In this document: positions 40,183 through 52,028 of the stretch, piece by piece
How the letters are laid out: each line of letters opens with the position of its first letter
How positions within the stretch are numbered: the first letter of the stretch is position 1
Assembly (NCBI RefSeq): GCF_020740795.1
Contig: NC_067283.1
Coordinates: 109,851,706-109,915,705, forward strand
Source: Apus apus
Taxonomy: Eukaryota > Chordata > Aves > Apodiformes > Apodidae
DNA: 64,000 bases
Direction of reading: 5' to 3'
Program-made: the position numbers and the translations under genes
Notes under the pieces: model-generated
Databases searched by the model: none
Seen by the model: only the letters and a program-made list of their open reading frames with translations
What the model was told of the DNA's origin: nothing

Positions 40183-40373
40183 TTCTTCATCTGCATCATG
40201 ATGCACCAGTGCATTGACCTGCTTTTTGCAATACTTTCCTATCCTAATGCTGATGGGGTGGAACCTCTCTTAAGCAGAGTGAGAAATAAAAACCCAAGTC
40301 CTATATCCAGCCTCTGCAGTTGCAGGCAGAGCAGGACACCATACCTTCCCTTCTGATTCCTTCTAAATCTACA

Positions 40374-40973
40374 CTAGCTTCTCTGGGCCTCCTGCTGATA
40401 CGTTCTGTGGGAATTCTTAATAAGAGGCCTGCAGGCCCCTGCAGGCCTCACCTTCTGTATTTCTGCAACTGTATGTGTATTTATGTGAGGTCCAGTAATG
40501 TGACATTCACCTGGGCAGGCAAGTGCCAAACACATGTAGAGTGTTGGCTGCCCAGAGGTTGGAGGGGTGAGCAAGGCCAGTGCCTGACCATTGCTTTCTT
40601 CCCCTCTACATCCAGCTTCCTGCAAACAATTGACTGTAGAAGTCACTGCTTTTCTACCAGCTAGCAATACCCCGTTACCAGTAATTGCAAAAGCCATTAA
40701 TAAAAGAGGGGAGGGGGGGAAGCAAGACACAAAAGGGAATAAATACTGTACATAGCCAGAAGGCCTTTCCCTCCCACACATATGATTCACTGTTGTTCCT
40801 TGCCTCACATGGGAAAATGTTGTCCTGCTGAATACGTACCTTGAAGGCAACTCTGCCTCAGAGACATCACATATGCATATTGATAACATGCACTTTGTAG
40901 TGCCTAGAGATGTTTTTAACGAGGCTTGCTGAAATGTACCAACAACTTTCTCTCTTCTCCTTCTGTGTGCCAC
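40374..40973 (-). other. Unassigned 199-codon open frame
   Basis: The longest open frame not explained by a repeat; it starts MAHRRRREKVV. No domain, signal peptide or clear membrane segment is recognisable, apart from a hydrophobic patch near residues 80-105. It begins about 190 bp right of the CR1 ending at 40,182. Composition is ordinary for the region. I treat it as probably chance. Confidence 0.15.
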
Positions 40974-42319
40974 AGATGATTTTTAAATGTGTTTCCTGGT
41001 GGTCTTTATCCCCTCTGAGAAAGCAAAAAGATGGCACAAAGAATAATTCAGAGTGGCAAGAGAGGGGAAAAATGGTTTTTCACCCTCCCCAGCCATGCAA
41101 GCTGGTGTGGGCCTGGAGACTACTGTCCCCTTGAAAACTCCACAGAAGCTCTTGATGTTTTTCACACAGTAACTAGAGAAACACACTGAGCATCCCTTGA
41201 CTACAAAGAGACTACAAGGAGAAAACCAGGAGAAAGTCCACTCTGTCAGCAATGGGGTGCATGCAGAAACACTCTGTGCGGGTCATCCTGGGGGGCTCAC
41301 ACTCCATTGAATTCCATCTGCCTATCTGTTAACCTTACAACAAGATTGGCAGGAGTTGGGTGAAATGTTCTTGTGATCTCAAGGTGGTGGGGAGAGCAGT
41401 GGCATGTACAGTGAGTCCTTCCAAGCCTACGTTTCCAGTCTCCCTCTGACTAGCCCTTCTTAGTTAACAACATTAAATTAGTGTAATTTATTTTCAACAG
41501 CTGCCTCATGGTGTCACAAGCAATTAAAATGGAGATTCAAAGCCATTAGAAGCATGGCCACAGGAACACTGAAATCCTGCACACCCTATATCTGTCCTCT
41601 GTGGAATAACTCTAACTATTGTACCCATATCTTCCTGATCCCTGTCTAGCCCTGGAAAGTACCCATAGTTGTAACACCATTGTATTCATAGTCTGCAAAA
41701 GGTTATACAGATGCTTGCTCGAAAGTGTGTCCCCATCACCTGAGCTAGCTTGTTTAAAACTTGTTGCTGTGTCCCTCCATCAGGGCAGCCAGGACAGAGA
41801 AGGAGGACAGGTGGAGAGACTGACTGCACGTGGCCTCATCTTTCCCTCATTAAGCGAGAGAGATGCACTGGGAAATGCTAATGGGATGCTATGAAGCCTT
41901 CATTTTCCCTTATTTTTTCACAGAAAATCTATCCCACACACTTTCTTGAAACTTTGGTCTATTCTTGTTTTAAACTGCTGAACCAATGCAGGTAGGGTGC
42001 TTTAAACATCTTACAAACATCTGCTGTGATGGCTCGTAGATTATTATATAATTCCTGGTTTGTGGTAGAAATCAAAAAACTTGCTTAGGGATAGTTCCAG
42101 AACTCAAAAATAACAATCCAACCTTGCCTAAAATCCCACTAATTCCATAAAATAAGTTACTATACATTCCACAGCTTTGCATTGTGGCCATAATTAGATT
42201 TCTCTGTCCATTATAGCATGGTATTTTCCTCTTATCTCAGAAATCATCTTAATGTTGAGTAAATTTAGAAATCTAGAAAAATTCAGATACTTTTAAAAAT
42301 CCTTCTGAAATATGTTGTC

Positions 42320-42429
42320 TTCCCTTCCCTTCCCTTCCCTTCCCTTCCCTTCCCTTCCCTTCCCTTCCCTTCCCTTCCCTTCCCTTCCCTTCCCTTCCCT
42401 TCCCTTCCCTTCCCTTCCCTTCCCTTCCC
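42320..42429 (+). repeat. (TTCCC)22 array
   Basis: Twenty-two perfect TTCCC units make a 110-bp pure polypyrimidine strand with mirror symmetry. The frames across it are translation artefacts. Confidence 0.98.
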
Positions 42430-42625
42430 TCCTTCCTGCCTGCCTTCCTGCCTTCCCTGCCCACCTTCCTGCCTTCCTGCTTGTCTTCCTGCCTGCTTTC
42501 CTGCTTTTCTGCCTTCCTGCCTGTCTTCCTGCCTGCTTTCCTGCTTGTCTTCCACCTTCTCTCCAGCCTTTACACCTTCATGCCTTCCCGCCTTCCCTCT
42601 CTCCTTCCCTCCCACCTTTCTCACC
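42430..42625 (+). repeat. Degenerate CCTTCCTG-type pyrimidine repeat
   Basis: The TTCCC array continues as imperfect CCTTCCTGCCTG and TGCTTTCCTGC units for almost 200 bp, still about 85 percent pyrimidine on this strand. It looks like an older flank of the same expansion. Confidence 0.9.
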
Positions 42626-44014
42626 TCTACAAAATTAAGACATAATTTCCTGTACTGAAATAAGTGTTTGGATTTCCACTTTCTATCACCGTGGGATTGC
42701 AGATGCCATTTGGCTTTCTAGGTGTACTCAAATCCATAGAATTCATTACTGAAAGAGATAAAATTCCTTGATAACCTCAGATAAATTATCAGAGCCAGTA
42801 TCACGAATGTACACAGATCCATTATAATACAATTTTCACAGCAGTATGTCTTTGGGGGAAAGCAGATCCTTGCTTAAAATGAGCATCCACACACAGAGAG
42901 GTGCGCTCTAGCCTCTGTGAAAGCCCAGAGTCTGCTTCTAGTAAAAATAGAAAAAATAAATCATCTTTTATCTGCAAAATTTGGTGAAGTTTGTGAGGCA
43001 CCATCCCATCACACAGGTTTGATTACAGGAGACATCATCTCTCTGGGCAAGGACTCTGAACAACTATGATGTTTTAAAGAGAGAAGAGTGCTCTGTGAAT
43101 ATTGACACAAAGAAGAAGATCCCTGGGAACTTGTCAGTGCTGTGTGGACTGAGGAAGTGGAGCCAACACAGCACAACTGCTGTGCCCCTGTATCCTCACT
43201 GTGTACCTCCACCTTGGTATATATTCAAGCACCATTTATCACTCAATTTCCTCTGCTTAAACTGGGGAGAATTACAATGGATGGTTTTCTCCATGATAAT
43301 GTTAAGAGGAGAGAAGTGCTTGGTTTCAATTTTGGATTAAGTCCTTTAGTAGACTATGTACGCATATTCTGTAAAATATACTTCAAGTCTCACAGAACAC
43401 ATTCATTTGAGTGTTATCCAGTATCAGCTCATTTATATCCCTGCAGATATATGGAGAGTTTCCCAGCCTTGAAAGCAAAAATTAAGAGAGTAGAATTGGC
43501 AGCTATTGGCACTCATCTGAGCGAGAGTTTTTGCTGTTTCTTGCACAGGTCTATATTGTTTTTATTCTTTTTGGATTCATTCTTTTATTTTGGGGACTGC
43601 TGGAGGGGAAGCTAAGGAAGAAAACCAGAAGCCTGAAGGTAATGACTCAAGTAAGAGTGTTCACACCATCTACATGTGTTTAAACAAGAAGGGGAGAATG
43701 CTGGGAAACTAGTAAATGCTCACTGAGAGCTGCTGGCAGCACAGGCGAGAGCAGGGTGACAAGCTTCCTGGCTGAGACACAGCCCATTCCTTTGTGTCAC
43801 TGGGGTCACCAGTGGTTGTCACACAGGTCTGACCCCAGGGAAGGAGAGGCGTGAAGGGCTGTCCTTTATGCTTGAGTGATGCCCTCCCTCAGGCAGCAGC
43901 TGTACCAGTAGGGTGTGGGAAAAGGAACCAAGGAGGGCCTGAAAATGCAGAAGGTCTTTCACTGAGCAGGGTGGGGAGGGTACAATGAAACAGAAGGAAG
44001 AAGTATTGTAAACC

Positions 44015-44622
44015 AATCACAGAATCTTAGGGGTTGAAAAGAACCTTGAAAGATCATCTAGTCCAACCCCCCCTGCCAGAGCAGGGTCACCTAGAGCACA
44101 TCACACAGGAACATGTCCAGGCGGGTTTTGAATGTCTCCAGCGAAGGAGACTCCACAACCTCTCTGGGCAGCCTGTTCCAGTGCTCTGTCAGTCTCACAG
44201 TAAAGAAGTTTTTTCTGAAGTTTACATGGAACCTCCTATGTTCCCGTTTGCACCCATTGCCCCTTGTCCTATTACTGTACATCACTGAAAAAAGCCTGGC
44301 TCTATCCTCCTGACATTCCCCCTTAACATATTTGTAAACATTGATGAGGTCGCCCCTCAGTCTCCTCCAAGCTAAAACCCAGCTCCCTCAGCCTTTCTTC
44401 ATAAGGGAGATATTCCACTCCCTTAATCATCTTTGTGGGTCTGTGCAGGGACGGTTGCCTGTCCTTCTTGAACTGAGGGGCCCAGAACTGGACACAATAT
44501 TCCAGATGCGGCCTCACCCAGGATGCCCAGGTCCCTTTCTCCAACACTGCTCTCCAGCAGGTCAGCCCCCAACCTGTACTGGTCACATGGGGTTGTTCTT
44601 CCCAAGATGCAAGACTCTGCAT
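44015..44622 (-). mobile_element. CR1 LINE, antisense, internally deleted
   Basis: In antisense, this copy runs from the terminal repeat (ATCACAGAATC) to the RT-region sequence matching the 19.4-kb copy (AAGACTCTGCA). Its 3' third is very similar to that copy, including the ORF end DMFLCDVL and the GAGACTCCACAACCTCTCTG segment. Roughly 130 bp are missing near 44,516, where the region between GGGACCTGG and GTGAGGCC is joined. Several indels break the frame, so no complete RT fragment remains. Confidence 0.93.
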
Positions 44623-47600
44623 ATATAACTAAGGTGTAGAACAGGTCAGTGTAAACTAGCCAGGAATAAATTCAGGCTGGAAATAAGAGAAGTTTTCTTG
44701 CTTCGAGAGCTCTAAGCTCTGTAGCAACCTTCCAATTAGAGCAGCTGAAGAAAAGCCACTTAACACTAAGAAAGGTTGATGTGCTGAGTAGAAAGCATTA
44801 TGTCTTATGGTTACCAGAGACAGTAAAAGACTGGACCCTGTAGCCTGCAAGATCCTTTCCTCATCTGTGTTCCCAATTAAATTAAGCATTTGTTTGCTGT
44901 GTTTCAAGCTGGGGGTATGTGAACGAACATCTCAAAGGCACAGAATCCTTTCTGTCCCTCCTAGAGCTTCCCCACCAGCAATATCCTCCACAGCACAAAC
45001 TGCATTGTAAACAGTAAAATAAATGTGAAGGTTGAAGAATAAACAAGCAGGCACCGAGGGAGTGATGCTGAACAGTGAAACTCTCAACTGCTTCTGTGCA
45101 GATTAATAAGAAGGGCCAGATTCTGACCCCTTTACTCCCTGTCTACCAGATAAAGTGTTTCTTATAACACAGAAAACTGTAATTGGTGTTGGAAGCTAAC
45201 TTAATTACAAAATTCCTGTTAAATCTTCAAATAGAAAGAACAAAAGGATCATTCAAAGGTCATTGAAATGGGCAATGTACTGGGCAGAAGTGGTGTAGCT
45301 CTAGATAGCATCACCTTGCTCTCATTTCAAAGGCAAGTAGGGCTAAGATAATTTTGACTTTTCAGATAGCTTTATTATAGGCTTTTAGCACCATTCCAAT
45401 GAGTTTTGGTACAGTTGAAATCCAAAGGGAGACTGCAGGTTGGTTTCTAGTTTCTAAAGACCACTTTTCCTAGTAGTAAATATTACGAGTCTTCGCAGAG
45501 ATACTAGAACTGCCTGGTTATTATATTATCATAATGAAAGACAGATTTTAGGAAGATGAACTGAAGCAGAATGGGCTGCAGCAGAAGCTGCTATATCGAC
45601 AGAAAAAGCATTTTGACTGTTTTCTTATTTGTTGTGGTCTTTTTTTTTTTTTTTAATGTTAAAGTGAATGGGCACACTGAAGTAAAAATAAAAGGCACTG
45701 AGCCAGAGGGAAAGTACAAACACAAATACATTGCAGTCAGAACTATCAGGGTGTGCGTGTATGGCTTCTGGGCACCATTATGAACCTGCACCCCAGGACA
45801 ACAGGTCAGCCCAGGAATAGTCTGTGCTCAGAGCATGCAGTGTCATCTGCAAGGACTGGCACGTACCACCGTGTGGTGCCAGCTTCTGTTCTGATGGAGA
45901 AGCCAGGAGCCCAGCAGGGAAATACATTTATTTCCTTCATGCATGTGAGTTTAGATCAGATTTGGAACTGGAAACTTGAAGTGGTCAGAATATATTGGAT
46001 CTCCAAGGCTGGTTAGGAAATTGGGGAAAGGTAGAGTTTGCCCCATGCCTCTTTTATTTGACAGTGCCAAGCCACTGTAGTAAAAGGCATTAGTGCCACA
46101 GTCACATCTCTTGCCTTGAGCTCTCAAGGATTTCTGTGTGCTCCTAAACACTTGATGAGCAGAGGGGCAGTATCAAGCAAGCAAGAATGGTGGGGCTGTT
46201 CTGATGTGAAAGGACGGTCTGTATGAGTCTGAGAGTGCTCCAACTATGACTTTGTGGGTTGAAATATGCCATGAGACTGGGCGCATCCTCTGTGAGCAGA
46301 CAAGGATAGTTCTGGGAATGCAGTCAAGCAGTGGGAGTGCTGCACTGGAACAAGTGGCTGAAGCTCTTGGACATGAGGCTTCAAGCCTAGTTTCTAGGCA
46401 TGACCCAGCATACAGAGTTAATATTTTCTTCTCACTTGTCTTTTTCAGACAAAAGAAAAAAAAAAAGAACAAAAAAATAATCAAAGCATCCCCCACCTCC
46501 CTTTACAACATCATTGTGCGAAACTGAGAGAAAGCAACTGGTGTTGCCATAAGAGGGCACACTGCAGCTGCAGCTTCAACGTAGCCCAGTAAATCTCTCC
46601 CAGGAATGAGAGAAGTGCCAGTTGCTTCCCCTCTGAGCGTGTACAGTGTTTGTGGGCTGAGGAAAGAGAAAGAGGCTCTCTATTAATTCCGCAGACATTT
46701 GTTTGTCTGCTGGCTTCTCCTACCTCACCCTGCCTCACACCCTTACAGTCTTTCTTCTCATTGCTTTTAAGTGAAAATTTCAAAGCTTGCAGAAATGTTG
46801 CACTTCAAGTTAATATTTCTGTCCACAGTTTTAATGAATCTATAAATTCTCAGACTTAGTGTACTACAACCAGGGAACATGCAGAGGTGCTTTGGAGAGT
46901 GTGTACTGCAGTAAGTGAGCAGAGGAGAGCAAGTACGTCCAAAGACATCCTATCTTGGGATGAAGAGATGTAGATCTCTCAGAATATATCACAGAAGCTA
47001 CTTCAGAAGCATTTTTGCAAGGACTCCCAGCCTTTATATTGCTAAAAAGATTCTGACAATACCAGTATCAGGAGCACAGACAAAAAGAAGAAAAATGACC
47101 AATGAGCTTAAGGGATCAACATGTCAATCAAGAACAGCAGGTGTTCTTTGGTTAAAATCACATTAACAAAACCCCACAATATTTGAAGGTCATAAACTTG
47201 CTGGGTAGAGAGAAACTATGTATCTCAATAGAAAGTAGGTATTGCAAAATAGGAATAAGCAGAGGCTTCTACAAATCTACTCCTGACTTTCAGAGCAAGG
47301 ACAAAAAAAATCCTTTTGCAGGTAGAGTGGAGAAGTATGAGTGCATGAACTGTTGGAAACACCCTGTCCCTGACAGAGGGGTACCTTGGATGTACTCAGT
47401 GTGTTTTTCTTCACTTAGTGACTTTGATAAATATACAGGGTAGACATTAAGGGTCAATTACCTATGTATTCAGGTGGTACTTAGCACAATGAGAAAGGAT
47501 AGCTATTTGTTGTAACTGAAAGCCCAAATATATTCTGTGTCATCCATTTTCCTTTTTTAAAAAGTCTGGAAACATAACAAATTCTTGTGTATGTCTGTAA

Positions 47601-50534
47601 CATACACATTGAATTTACAGTAAAATTTTATTGGAAGATTTCTTGTATCAGTGAGGCATTTCAGAAACTTGAAGAGAATGTCCTGCAGCTCACACTTGTG
47701 ATCCTTGTTTTCCTGGCTGGCTCTGCACTCTTTTGTGTTCCCTCCACTCCCCAGGGCAGTTTGTTTTATCACCTTTCTAGGCTACAGCCTTCTAGTTTGA
47801 GTGCCAGGCTTCTGGGCCAGAAATCATTCTTTGTTACACCTCCACACCTCCTAGCATAATGAAGCCCTGACTCCAGGTTATCACACTACGGTTAACTCCT
47901 AATAATTATAATCTGACCTACTTGTACAGAATTGCATGTAATAAAATGTGATAAACAGCTATGTCAAGGAGCAAAAAGCACAGCCTTCCTAAATAAGTGG
48001 ACAAGCTGTTAACACATCTCTGATTGCTAGAAATACCACAGCTCCTGTGTACTGTTGTCAGCCGGGTTGCTGTCAACAACATGAAACTATCTACTTTCAA
48101 GTATTATAGCACTAGTGTTCTATACCAGGATGCCCCTAAAAATACTTGGACAACACTTACTGCTTGCAGACATTGCATGCTCTCAGCACACACTGCATGC
48201 TGTTTTTCTATCCAGCTGATTGTGGGAATGGTCAGACACCCTCTTGAAGAAGAGTCTAAGAGTTATTGGACATCACTGGCATGTTGTTCTGTTGCTACAT
48301 CCTGAGCAAAGCTGCAAGGACTGATCACATAAATGGTCTTCAAACATATCAGTGCAAACTCTCACAGCTTGGCATAAATAATTGCTGTAGATGGCATAGC
48401 CAAAGTTGCTTTCCACTGAGGAGCACTTGCTCTTTTCCATGTTCTGTGGGAGATGAGTAATCTGGAGCAAAGTGAAGGAACAGGACAGTGATACCCAAAT
48501 CTACTCCTACCAGATCTCTGCAAATATGTTAACCTATATGCTGAATTCTTTTAGTTGCAATTGTCACCCCTGTGAACACCAGAACTATTTCAATCTTTGG
48601 CACAGCAGGTGCCTACACAATGAGAAGGACTTAAAACCAGTTGCTAGAAACTCATGCTGGTGAGCATAGACTGTGCCTGTGCTTGAGAGAAGGTCAGTCA
48701 TTGAAAACACACATGTTGACAATTTCTTCTCAAGATGCCACAGCCTTTGCCTCAGTCAATGATAGGGAGAAGGACTTGCAGACCTTTGGGTCCAGAGCCA
48801 TCTAGCTTCAAGAGGTTTGCTTCTTCTCAAGAACTGAGCTGCTTTATGGAGCACACTTCAATTGACTAACCTCAGTTCTGGTAACAATGATTTAGAGCAT
48901 ATAATCTTGTCATTTGAATAGTTTCTTTTTGGTATCACTTGACCAGGTATTGATTGACCCTCACAGCACAGCATTACAACTTTTTTTCCTTGTGTTAGTT
49001 TGAGTGAGTAGGTGGTATCCAGCAGAAAAAAAGATATCTTATTTCTTAATAGAGATTAGTACAATTTATTGCTGCCTCTGGGACTGTGAGCTCATCTTTG
49101 AGCTGGCCTTACTAATTAGCAACATAAACTACTGTTTCCCTTACGAGATTGGCTTGCAACTGGATTTTGACAAAAGCTTTGAGGGTCATATAAGGAATGT
49201 TCTGAGGCACTCCTTAAGATGTTAAATTGAAGAAAAAGTACTGAAATACAGTGCAATTCCTAGTGTGAAACACTTAATGTGAGATATTTCTTGCTGTGAA
49301 ATGTCTTTTGAATTGCCTACTTCCATGCTCTTATTTTCACCATCTATATTTAAAAGAAATTTTATTTTTAATACAAACAGTTTTCACATAGTCAAAACAG
49401 TTTGAATTTATATCAGCAGGATCACACTGCACTGTGCATACCACCACCACTATTGCAGCATCTCTGGCAATTAATGTTAAACATTGTCTGAGCAGCTTCC
49501 AAGACACCTGAGGCCACCTACTATCATGCAGTCCAAGACTTCTGGTATCAACAGATACAGCCCTGTCCAGAGTTTTTTTTGAGCTTCCCTGCATTACTTG
49601 ATGGAATAACCACCTTGATGTCCCGACAGCATTTAATCTCAGAGTTATTCCCAGTGGGAGATATTTTCCCTGCTTTGTTTTTTACAAAACACCACCATTA
49701 AAAAAAAAAGGGCTATGCAAGTGTGTAACATCATTGCTCCTTGCAAATTGTTTCATGAACAGCCTGGGTGTATTTTTTAAACCCTGGAGCCTCCGAGCAT
49801 GACGTCTCCAGCTCTCACAGTTGTAACAGATGATCACGAGGTTTAAAAAACCACAGAAAACCAAAATATTTTTAAATTAAAGCTCATGTGACCTTTAAAA
49901 AGAGAATATTGTGATTCTGAGTCCTACTGCACAACTGCTAATATTTTGGATTTGGCACACCAGTTATTGTAAAGCTTTCCCAATGTTACTGCAATCTGGT
50001 CTTGTCTTGTTTTCACCAAATAGCACAAATGTAACCAAACCAAGAAGAATCTTCCCTTCCCTCTACGTAACAACAGCTGTATGTCCCCAAGTACTCAATA
50101 ATGATCCCTTTCAACCCCAAACTCAAATTTGTGGGTCTGGAACAGCTCAATAATAGCAGACCACCCACTGCAGCCTTTTCAAGTCAGGACAGCTAGCAGT
50201 AGTGAGCAAGGAGAATGCAGATTGTTCTCATTGACCAAAAACTTGTAAGTGAGCAGGTTTTTACAGTCCTGCTACCACCACTGAAGTGAGACAAGAGAGG
50301 CACAATCACAGTGTAAATGTGTGTGATCAAAACTGTACTTTTGGCACCACCCTTCCTTTAGGTTCCTGTGTAGATCTGTTGAAGTAAAATAGCTGAACTA
50401 CAGAAAACACCATGCCTGGGTTAGACAGATGCCTCTTAGGCATCTACCTCACTAGTAAAGTTTGGTCTGTAAAAAAAGGAATTTAAAATATCCTTGTAGT
50501 GATTTTTGTCAATGTATTATGCTGGCTGAACAGG
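44623..50534. other. Intergenic, no recognised gene or repeat
   Basis: Nearly 6 kb between two CR1 copies without any recognised repeat or gene. Open frames stay at or below 107 codons. Confidence 0.6.
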
Positions 50535-51188
50535 AGACAGCTGTGTGCCCAGGTGGTCAAGAAGGCCAACAGCATCCTGGCTTGTACCAGAAATAGTGTG
50601 GCCAGCAGGACTAGGGAAGTAATTGTCCCCTTGTACTTGGCACTGGTGAGGCTGCACCTCAAGTACTGTGTTCAGTTTTGGGTGCCCCACTATAAGAAGG
50701 ACATTGAAGTGGTGGAGTGTGTCCAGAGAAGGGCAATGAAGATAGTGAAGAGTCTGCAGAACAAGTCTTATGAGGAGTGTCTGAGGGAACTGGGGTTGTT
50801 TAGGCTGGAGAACAGGAAGCTGAGGGAAGACCTTATCACTCTCTGCAACTGCCTGAAAGGAGGTTGTAGTGAGGTGAGGGTTGATCTCTTCTCCCAGGTA
50901 ACAACTGATAGGACAAGAGCAATGGCCTCAAGTGCACCAGGGCAACTTTAGACCGGATATCAGGGAAAATTTCTTCACCCAAAGGGTTTTCAGGTACTGG
51001 AACAGGCTGCCCAGGGATGTGGTTGAGTCATCATTCCTGGACGTATCTAGAAGATGTGCAGATGTGCTGCTTAGGGACATGATTTAACAGTGGACTTGGC
51101 AGTGCTGGGTTAATGGTTGGACTTGATAATCTTAAAGGTCTTTTCTAGCCAAAATGATTCTATGATTCTATGATTCATTCTATGATTA
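50535..51188 (+). mobile_element. CR1 LINE, 5'-truncated
   Basis: The element starts within the RT C-terminal region (CTGTGTGCCCAGGTGGTCAAG) and runs to the terminal repeats near 51,188. An open stretch of 150 codons (50,499-50,951) encodes [20 protein letters not shown] and later RRAMKIVKS, then breaks by frameshift. It is the same 3'-tail subfamily as the 39.8-kb copy but longer. Confidence 0.93.
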
Positions 51189-51385
51189 TCACCACTAGAG
51201 GTGCTCCAATCAGATAGAAGGTTCGATACACACAAAAAGAGAAAAAAACAAAACCAAGAAGAATCTGTACTAGGTAGTTCAGAAAAGGAAGAAAGGATGT
51301 GATAGAGCCTGCAGTCATGGTGGAAAAAGAACTGACTGATCTTCAGGACTTCCTGGCTTGATTTGCCTTCAAAAAGGTACAAAGC

Positions 51386-51515
51386 AGAGAAGAGAAGAGA
51401 AGAGAAGAGAAGAGAAGAGAAGAGAAGAGAAGAGAAGAGAAGAGAAGAGAAGAGAAGAGAAGAGAAGAGAAGAGAAGAGAAGAGAAGAGAAGAGAAGAGA
51501 AGAGAAGAGAAGAGA
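51386..51515 (+). repeat. (AGAGA)26 array
   Basis: Twenty-six perfect AGAGA units form a 130-bp pure polypurine tract, followed by a short degenerate end (AAAGAGAAGAGAAAA). It lies about 200 bp after the 50.5-kb CR1. Confidence 0.98.
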
Positions 51516-51885
51516 AAAGAGAAGAGAAAACTGTATCTTTCAGCAAAAGCAAGTTGTGCTAAGTTTACTCAGTGCAGGTGAAATGATTTGATACTTTCAG
51601 AATGCATTCGTAGCTTCATGTTAAATCAAACCACAGAAAAGTGCTGTCTGTGTAATAAAGATAAGAGCAGACAAGGTCTCCCCTTTTCAGATTTATCTGC
51701 AGAATAAGCACTTCATATTGGCTGGACAAATGTCAACATTCATAAGAGAGAAAATACCAATGTTCAGAAAAGAAGAAGGGGAACCAGGTTGCCTGTGTTA
51801 TCTTCCCAGTTAGAGCTCACTATTAAATCTGTGGGTTAACCTGAGCACTTCCAGATTGCTTAACCATTTGTAATACATGTATAAT

Positions 51886-51966
51886 ATATATATATATATG
51901 TATGTATGTATAAAATAATATTATATATAAAATAGATGCATCTATGTAAATGTAAATATTTTATAG

Positions 51967-52027
<61 letters not shown>
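51886..52027 (+). repeat. AT-rich tract followed by (GATA)15
   Basis: A TA-dinucleotide run and TGTATGTA units (51,886-51,945) lead, after a short AT-rich stretch, to fifteen perfect GATA units at 51,968-52,027. Together they form a low-melting region. Confidence 0.96.

Positions 52028-52028
<1 letters not shown>

Larger units (their letters stand above)
40183..44014. other. Intergenic with pyrimidine-repeat block
   Basis: Holds the TTCCC array and its degenerate flank, the unassigned frame at 40,374-40,973 and a 157-codon plus frame at 43,142-43,615 with no recognisable motif. No exon is supported. Confidence 0.6.

Noticed and set aside
42283..42638. Frames encoding Gly-Arg-Glu or Leu-Pro-Phe-Pro-Ser repeats
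   Set aside because: Direct translation of the TTCCC pentamer array, with no other coding evidence.
43142..43615. 157-codon plus-strand frame
   Set aside because: No recognised motif or supporting context; length is within what chance can give here.
51343..51591. Frames of RREEK or LFSSL repeats
   Set aside because: Translation of the AGAGA array.
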